A DNA stretch of 64,000 nucleotides from the NCBI RefSeq assembly GCF_004124325.1, contig NZ_QBDT01000001.1, positions 372,001 through 436,000 on the forward strand, read 5' to 3'. The position numbers were made by a program, and so were the translations under genes. The first letter of the stretch is position 1. Each line of letters starts with the position of its first letter. This stretch comes from Streptomyces sp. L2. GTDB lineage: Bacteria; Actinomycetota; Actinomycetes; Streptomycetales; Streptomycetaceae. The notes below the pieces were generated by a model that was not told the origin of the DNA, ran no database searches, and saw only the letters and a program-made list of their open reading frames with translations. Below are positions 59,570-64,000 of the stretch, piece by piece.

Positions 59570-62218
59570 TCAGAGGAGTCCCAGCCGGCGTGCCTGGCGC
59601 ACCGCGTCGGTCCGCCGGTTCACCGCGAGCTTCCGGTGGAGGTTCTTGATGTGGGTCTTGACCGTGTTGACGGACACGAAGAGGTCGGCGGCGATCTCCT
59701 CGGTGGACATCATGCGGGCGAGCCGCACGAGCACATCGCACTCACGTTCACTCAGTCGTTCGACCAGGACGGGCGCGGCCTCGGCTTCCGCACCGGGCCC
59801 GGTGTCACGCGGTACGAGCCATCCGGCGGCGAGTTCCCGCAGGGGCGTCCGCGCCAGGAGCGGCGCCATCCACGGGCCGGTTTCGCGGAACGCCCGCCGC
59901 AGAGTGTCGCGTCGGCCGGTCAGCAGGGCCTCTGCGAGCAGCCGGTGGGTGGCGGACTCGTCACCGGCGGCGTGTGCGGCCTGCGCCCGCAGCAGCGTCG
60001 CGCGGACTCGCACCGCGGGGCCGACGTGCTGGGCGCCGGGCATCGCGTCGAGCACCTCCAGGGCCGTCGACGAGTCGCCCGCCGCGAGGCGCGCCCGCGC
60101 CACGCCCACCGCGCACACGGGCTGCTCGGCGTCCAGACCCCGCAGCACCTCCGCGGCGGCCTCCGGCCGGCCCTCGGCAAGGTGGGCGGAGGACTCGACC
60201 AGGGCGGCATGGCCCGCCACCCACGGTGACGCGACGTCGGTCGGCAGATCCGTGGCGGTCGCGGCCATCGCGGCGCGTGCCCGGCCACGGGCCAGCAGCA
60301 GACGGGCCGTCACGAGCGACCGTCCCGCGGCCGCCACCGGGTCCGGCGTCTCGCGGGCGGGCGTCCGGTCGAGCAGCGTCTGCGCCTCGTCCAGCTCGTC
60401 GCGTTCGACGGCGACCGCCGCCAGGACCAGTCCCCCGAGACCTGAGTCGGCGTCCTCGGGCAGGCTGAATCGTTCGGTCTCCGCCCTCGCGGCCGACACA
60501 TGGTTCCGGGCCCGGTCCGGCCATCCGTCGAGATAGTCGATCAGAGCCAGGTGGACCAGTGACTCCTGCCGGGGCACCGCTGTCGAGGCACCTCCGCGGT
60601 CGCCGGTCACCTTGGTCAGAGCGGCTCGCGCGTCGTCCAGCCGGCCCGCCCACAGCCGGGTTGAGCCGACATGGGTCAGGAGCAGGGCCGGCAGCTCGCG
60701 GTGCCGGTCCAGCAGGTGGACGGGGACCTCCCGCTGGAGTTCCCCGGCCGCCCGTACCGCCTGTTCCGCGCGGTGCGGGGACCCGGACAGCCGGGCCGCC
60801 AGGGCCTCCAGCAGGGCGCAGCTGAGCCGGACCGCCGGGGGGTGCGTCCGCTCGGCGTCCAGGTGCTCCCTGGCGTGCCGCAGATGGGTAAGACCCCGGT
60901 CGAGGTCGTGCCGGGACAGGTCCCGGGCGGCCTGGACGAGGTCGGTCTCCGGACCGGTCGAGGCGGACTCCATGCCGGCGAACAGCCGGGTGAGGTCCTC
61001 GGAGCGCAGTCCGGTGAACAGCTGCCCGATCGCCAGGTCGTCCACCAGCGCCCGGGAGGTGAACTCCCAGTCGCCCCCGGCCGCGCCGTGCACGACCATG
61101 TCCGGCAGGGCCCCGGACCGGCGCAGCCAGCGCGCGGCCCGCCGGTGCAGTTCCGGCTCCAGACCGGGGCTGCGCTCGCGCAGGTGGACGCGGAGGATCT
61201 CCCGGAACAGCGGGTGCAGGCGGTACCAGGAGTGGCCGAGGTCCTCGACGAAGGCGTTCACGTGATGCAGTTCCGCCAGGATGCGCGCGGCGTCCTGGCG
61301 ACCGGTCAGCGCGTCGGCGAGGTCGGCGCAGAAGCGCTCGCAGACGCTGACGCGCAGCAGCAGGTCCTGCGTGTTGCCGGGCTGCCGCTGGAGCACCTCG
61401 GCGAGCAGGAAGTCGGCGACCGTGCTGTGGCCTGCTTCGAACTCCTTCAGGTAGCGCTCGGGGTCCGGACTCTGCCGGGCGGCCAGGGCGCACAGGCGCA
61501 GACCCGCGGCCCAGCCCCGGGTGCGGTCCACCAGGGCGCCGGCCGCCGCGAGGGACACCCGCAGCCCGTGCAGTTCCAGGAGCGTGACGGCTTCCCGGGG
61601 CGTGAAGGCCAGCTCGGCGTCCCTGATCTCGGCGAGTTCGCCGGAGGCCCGGTAGCGGTGGAGCGGCAGCAGCGGTTCCGTGCGGGTGACCAGGACCAGG
61701 CCGAAATCCGGCCCGGCGTGCTCCCGGACGAACGCCAGTTGTTCTGAGACCTCGGGCGCGGCTTTGTCATACTCGTCGATCACCATGGTCACGCCGGTGC
61801 CGTCGCTGCTCAGCCGTGCCGCCAGCCGGGTCAGCAGGGTCCGGTCCACCTGCCGTGCGTCGGAGGGGAATCCGACGTCGGCGGGCATCGGCACCGCCGT
61901 GCTGTGCAGGGCCTCGATCAGATAGGCCCAGAACATGCCCGGCTCGTGCACCGCGTCGTCCACGGTCAGCCAGGCGACCGGCCGCTCGCGGTGCGCGGCG
62001 CAGTCGGCGACGAACAAGGTCTTGCCCGCCCCGGCGGCTCCGTTGACCATCACCAGCGGTGCCGGCAACGCGCGCTCCAGGTGTTCGGCGAGCCGTTCGC
62101 GACGCAGGAACGTCACGGGTCTCGCGGGCAGGACGAAGCGGGTCCTCAGAAACGGATCGCCCAGCGGATCGATGTCCCGGCCCGCCGGGTGTCCAGGGGT
62201 CTCGTCGTCGGGGGTCAC
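59570..62218 (-). CDS. MalT-like LuxR-family ATP-dependent regulator
   Basis: An 882-residue protein if started at GTG 62216-62218; starts up to 62230 are possible. Walker A is GAAGAGKT (about residues 60-67), Walker B-like VTMVIDEYDKAAPE, then a long helical TPR-like region. The C-terminal LuxR HTH reads LSERECDVLVRLARMMSTEE then IAADLFVSVNTVKTHIKNLH. MalT-type proteins bind an inducer and ATP, then activate transcription. It is divergent from a GH15 gene, its likely target. Two island-type boxes lie 77 and 97 nt upstream. Confidence 0.9.
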   Translation of the reverse strand: MTPDDETPGHPAGRDIDPLGDPFLRTRFVLPARPVTFLRRERLAEHLERALPAPLVMVNGAAGAGKTLFVADCAAHRERPVAWLTVDDAVHEPGMFWAYLIEALHSTAVPMPADVGFPSDARQVDRTLLTRLAARLSSDGTGVTMVIDEYDKAAPEVSEQLAFVREHAGPDFGLVLVTRTEPLLPLHRYRASGELAEIRDAELAFTPREAVTLLELHGLRVSLAAAGALVDRTRGWAAGLRLCALAARQSPDPERYLKEFEAGHSTVADFLLAEVLQRQPGNTQDLLLRVSVCERFCADLADALTGRQDAARILAELHHVNAFVEDLGHSWYRLHPLFREILRVHLRERSPGLEPELHRRAARWLRRSGALPDMVVHGAAGGDWEFTSRALVDDLAIGQLFTGLRSEDLTRLFAGMESASTGPETDLVQAARDLSRHDLDRGLTHLRHAREHLDAERTHPPAVRLSCALLEALAARLSGSPHRAEQAVRAAGELQREVPVHLLDRHRELPALLLTHVGSTRLWAGRLDDARAALTKVTGDRGGASTAVPRQESLVHLALIDYLDGWPDRARNHVSAARAETERFSLPEDADSGLGGLVLAAVAVERDELDEAQTLLDRTPARETPDPVAAAGRSLVTARLLLARGRARAAMAATATDLPTDVASPWVAGHAALVESSAHLAEGRPEAAAEVLRGLDAEQPVCAVGVARARLAAGDSSTALEVLDAMPGAQHVGPAVRVRATLLRAQAAHAAGDESATHRLLAEALLTGRRDTLRRAFRETGPWMAPLLARTPLRELAAGWLVPRDTGPGAEAEAAPVLVERLSERECDVLVRLARMMSTEEIAADLFVSVNTVKTHIKNLHRKLAVNRRTDAVRQARRLGLL

Positions 62219-62295
62219 GGCTCTCACCACCTGGAGGATCGTGACGGCTGTCCACCAACCCCCACATCGTGTCAGCCGGGGCACCGGCTCGCATG

Positions 62296-62309
62296 GGGCC
62301 GGACGGCCC
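62296..62309 (-). promoter_or_regulatory. OsdR/DosR-like box GGGCC-GGAC-GGCCC
   Basis: Perfect inverted repeat 77 nt before the LuxR-family gene start, the usual distance. Confidence 0.6.
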
Positions 62310-62315
62310 CCGCCC

Positions 62316-62329
62316 GGGCCGTTCGTCCC
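62316..62329 (-). promoter_or_regulatory. OsdR/DosR-like box GGGCC-GTTC-GTCCC
   Basis: Second box 6 bp from the first. Its right half, GTCCC, is the M. tuberculosis DosR form. The centres of the two boxes are 20 bp apart, about two helical turns. Confidence 0.55.
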
Positions 62330-62373
62330 GGGCCCGGCGCCGGCGGGCCTGGACGGAGGGGTGCCCCGCATAC

Positions 62374-62465
62374 GGTGCGGGGGCGCCCGGACCCGGTGCG
62401 GGGGCGCCCGGACCCGGTGCGGGGGCGCCCGGACCCGGTGCGGGGGCGCCCGGACCCGGTGCGGA
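62374..62465. repeat. 21-bp tandem repeat, four full units plus part of a fifth
   Basis: The unit GGTGCGGGGGCGCCCGGACC plus C repeats at 62374, 62395, 62416, 62437 and (partial) 62458, with no differences between full units. It lies in the divergent promoter region between the LuxR gene and the GH15 gene. Each unit contains GGGGCGCCC, itself a small palindrome. Confidence 0.9.
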
Positions 62466-62590
62466 TCCCACCCGGTCCCCGGCGTCACCCCCGGTGGGTG
62501 ATGCGCCGGCGGCGGCCGGTGCGAAGCCTGAAGGGGTACCGGTGGGACCGGTGCCGTGCCCCCGGGCATGTGCGCGAGTCGGAGGACGCC

Positions 62591-64000
62591 GTGAACGCAT
62601 ACCCGCCCATCGCCGATCACGGCATGATCGGTGACCTGCAGACAGCCGCCCTGGTCTCCTCCGGCGGAGAGATCGACTGGTGGTGCACCCCCCGCTTCGA
62701 CTCTCCCAGCCTGTTCGCGTCCCTGCTGGACAGCGAGCGCGGCGGGCACTGCCACCTCGGCGTGGACCTTCCGTCCGGCAGCGGTACGACGGTCCGCCAG
62801 CTCTATCTGTCCGACACGGCCGTCCTGGTCACCCGCTTCATGGCACCCGAGGGCGTCGGCGAGGTGGCCGACTTCATGCCGCCTCTCGACTCCCCGGCGC
62901 CGCGGGACCGGCACAGCCTGATACGGATCGCGCGCGTGGTCCGCGGCACGATGCCCTTCAGCTTCGCCTGCCGGCCGCGCTTCGACTACGGCCGTGCCCC
63001 GCACGTCCTGGCCCCGGCCGGCGAGCACGCGGCGGTCTTCCGCGGCCCGGGTACGGACCTGCACGTGCGGTCCACCACCGGTTTCGCCCTGCGGGCGGAC
63101 GGCGACGACGTCGTCTCGCGGTTCACCCTGAGTGCCGGTGAGGCGGCCGCCGTCGTGCTGACCAGCACGGCGGGCGGCGGTTCCGCACCACCGCCCCCCT
63201 CGCTGGAGGGGATCACCGGCGACCTGGAGGCGTGCCGCTCCTTCTGGCTGTCCTGGCTGCGCTCGTGCACCTACCGCGGGCGCTGGCAGGACATGGTGAA
63301 CCGTTCGGCGATCACCCTCAAGCTGCTCACCTACGCGCCGACCGGGGCCCCGATCGCGGCAGCCACCATGGGGCTGCCGGAACAGATCGGCGGTGAACGC
63401 AACTGGGACTACCGGTACACCTGGGTCCGGGACGGGTCGCTGTCCGTCCGGGCGCTGATCGACCTGGGGTTCCACGAGGAGGCGCACGCCTTCCGCCGCT
63501 GGCTGCGGGACCGCATCGAGGTCCGGGAGACCGTCCGGGAGGACCCGCTGCAGATCATGTACCGCGTCGACGGCGACCCCTACCTCACGGAGGAGGTCCT
63601 GGACCACTTCGAGGGGTACCGGGGATCGCACCCGGTGCGGGCAGGCAACGCGGCGGCCGACCAGCTGCAGCTCGACATCTACGGAGAGGCGTCGGACGCC
63701 CTGATCGTGGGCGGGGACATCGGCGCCATCCGCGGCTGGCAGGCGCTGAGCGACGTCCTGGACTGGCTGGCCGACCACTGGGACCAGCCGGACGAGGGCA
63801 TCTGGGAGACGCGCGGCGGCCGGCAGGACTTCACCTACAGCCGGCTGATGACCTGGGTGGCGTTCGACCGCGGTATCCGCGCGGCCCGCGCCTTCTCCCG
63901 GCCGGGCGACACGGCGCGCTGGACCGGGGCGCGCGACGCGGTGTTCCGGCAGATCGTGGAGCGGGGCTGGCACGAGAAGCGTCAGGCCTTCGTCCAGCAC
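62591..64000 (+). CDS. glycoside hydrolase family 15 (glucoamylase/trehalase-like), cut by window end
   Basis: 470 codons are seen, without stop. GTG at 62591 follows GGAGGAC and gives the standard start NAYPPIADHGMIGDLQTAAL. GH15 motifs are EIDWWCTPRFDSPSLFASLL, ERNWDYRYTWVRDGSLSVRA and the catalytic-acid segment DEGIWETRGGRQDF. Actinobacterial members of this form include trehalases and glucoamylases; the substrate cannot be fixed. No signal peptide, so it is cytosolic and likely mobilises trehalose or glycogen-type reserves. Confidence 0.9.
   Translation, partial: MNAYPPIADHGMIGDLQTAALVSSGGEIDWWCTPRFDSPSLFASLLDSERGGHCHLGVDLPSGSGTTVRQLYLSDTAVLVTRFMAPEGVGEVADFMPPLDSPAPRDRHSLIRIARVVRGTMPFSFACRPRFDYGRAPHVLAPAGEHAAVFRGPGTDLHVRSTTGFALRADGDDVVSRFTLSAGEAAAVVLTSTAGGGSAPPPPSLEGITGDLEACRSFWLSWLRSCTYRGRWQDMVNRSAITLKLLTYAPTGAPIAAATMGLPEQIGGERNWDYRYTWVRDGSLSVRALIDLGFHEEAHAFRRWLRDRIEVRETVREDPLQIMYRVDGDPYLTEEVLDHFEGYRGSHPVRAGNAAADQLQLDIYGEASDALIVGGDIGAIRGWQALSDVLDWLADHWDQPDEGIWETRGGRQDFTYSRLMTWVAFDRGIRAARAFSRPGDTARWTGARDAVFRQIVERGWHEKRQAFVQH

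Noticed and set aside
62374..62465. CRISPR or transposon end repeats
   Set aside because: The units are 21 bp and directly adjacent, with no spacers, transposase or terminal inverted repeats.

Overview
The window is very GC-rich actinobacterial DNA with strong third-position G/C, GTG starts and many 4-bp ATGA/GTGA stop-start overlaps. Gene content (OsdR/DosR-type regulation, SHOCT and DUF302 proteins, MalT-like LuxR regulators, phosphoketolase) points to Streptomyces or a close relative, probably an accessory chromosome-arm region because decayed genes are frequent. No rRNA, tRNA, CRISPR array, transposase or integrase was recognised. I cannot name a species.

Layout. 1-1.2 kb: a truncated NB-ARC-type ATPase and a decayed Nudix gene. 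1.3-5.2 kb: an ArsR-SulP-PNPOx-like-ATPase operon followed by an STAS protein and a PhnA-like protein. 5.2-13.5 kb: a palindromic operator, an ArsR gene resembling M. tuberculosis Rv0081, and six coupled genes in the order of Rv0082-Rv0087. They encode a hydrogenase-4/complex-I-like membrane complex whose large subunit lacks the Ni-Fe cysteines. 13.6-19 kb: a third ArsR gene, broken genes, inorganic pyrophosphatase and a second-type enolase. 19.3-23.3 kb: phosphoketolase, a SHOCT protein and a flavodoxin beside a DUF302 remnant.

23.4-53.4 kb is a dormancy/hypoxia island. It holds a GNAT-acyl-CoA synthetase fusion, CBS and CBS-BON proteins, five intact universal stress proteins, PNPOx-like proteins, an Acg-type nitroreductase, a CtpF-like P-type ATPase with two TrkA proteins, Rv1733c-like membrane proteins, a hemerythrin-like protein, a heme-GAF histidine kinase (DosS/OsdK-like) and its probable LuxR-type response regulator (DosR/OsdR-like). 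A recurrent GGGCC-N4-GGCCC palindrome lies mostly 60-95 nt upstream of these genes, so the window looks like a mapped DosR/OsdR-type regulon.

53.6-57.7 kb is a persulfide-detoxification module: an MBL-rhodanese fusion, two rhodaneses, a TauE/SafE exporter and a CstR-like repressor, with ATACCCC-type operators. A fourth operator-like site lies 30 kb away at the DUF302/flavodoxin locus. 57.7-64 kb: a composite of gene scraps, two small genes, a 36-bp tandem repeat, a MalT-like LuxR ATPase with island-type boxes upstream, a 21-bp tandem repeat and a GH15 glucoamylase/trehalase-like gene cut by the window end.

Together the genes suggest a programme for oxygen limitation: gas sensing by the kinase, fermentative and pyrophosphate-linked carbon metabolism, ion and redox homeostasis, sulfur detoxification and stress proteins. 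At least a dozen broken genes from the same families show that the island is being rearranged and lost piecemeal.
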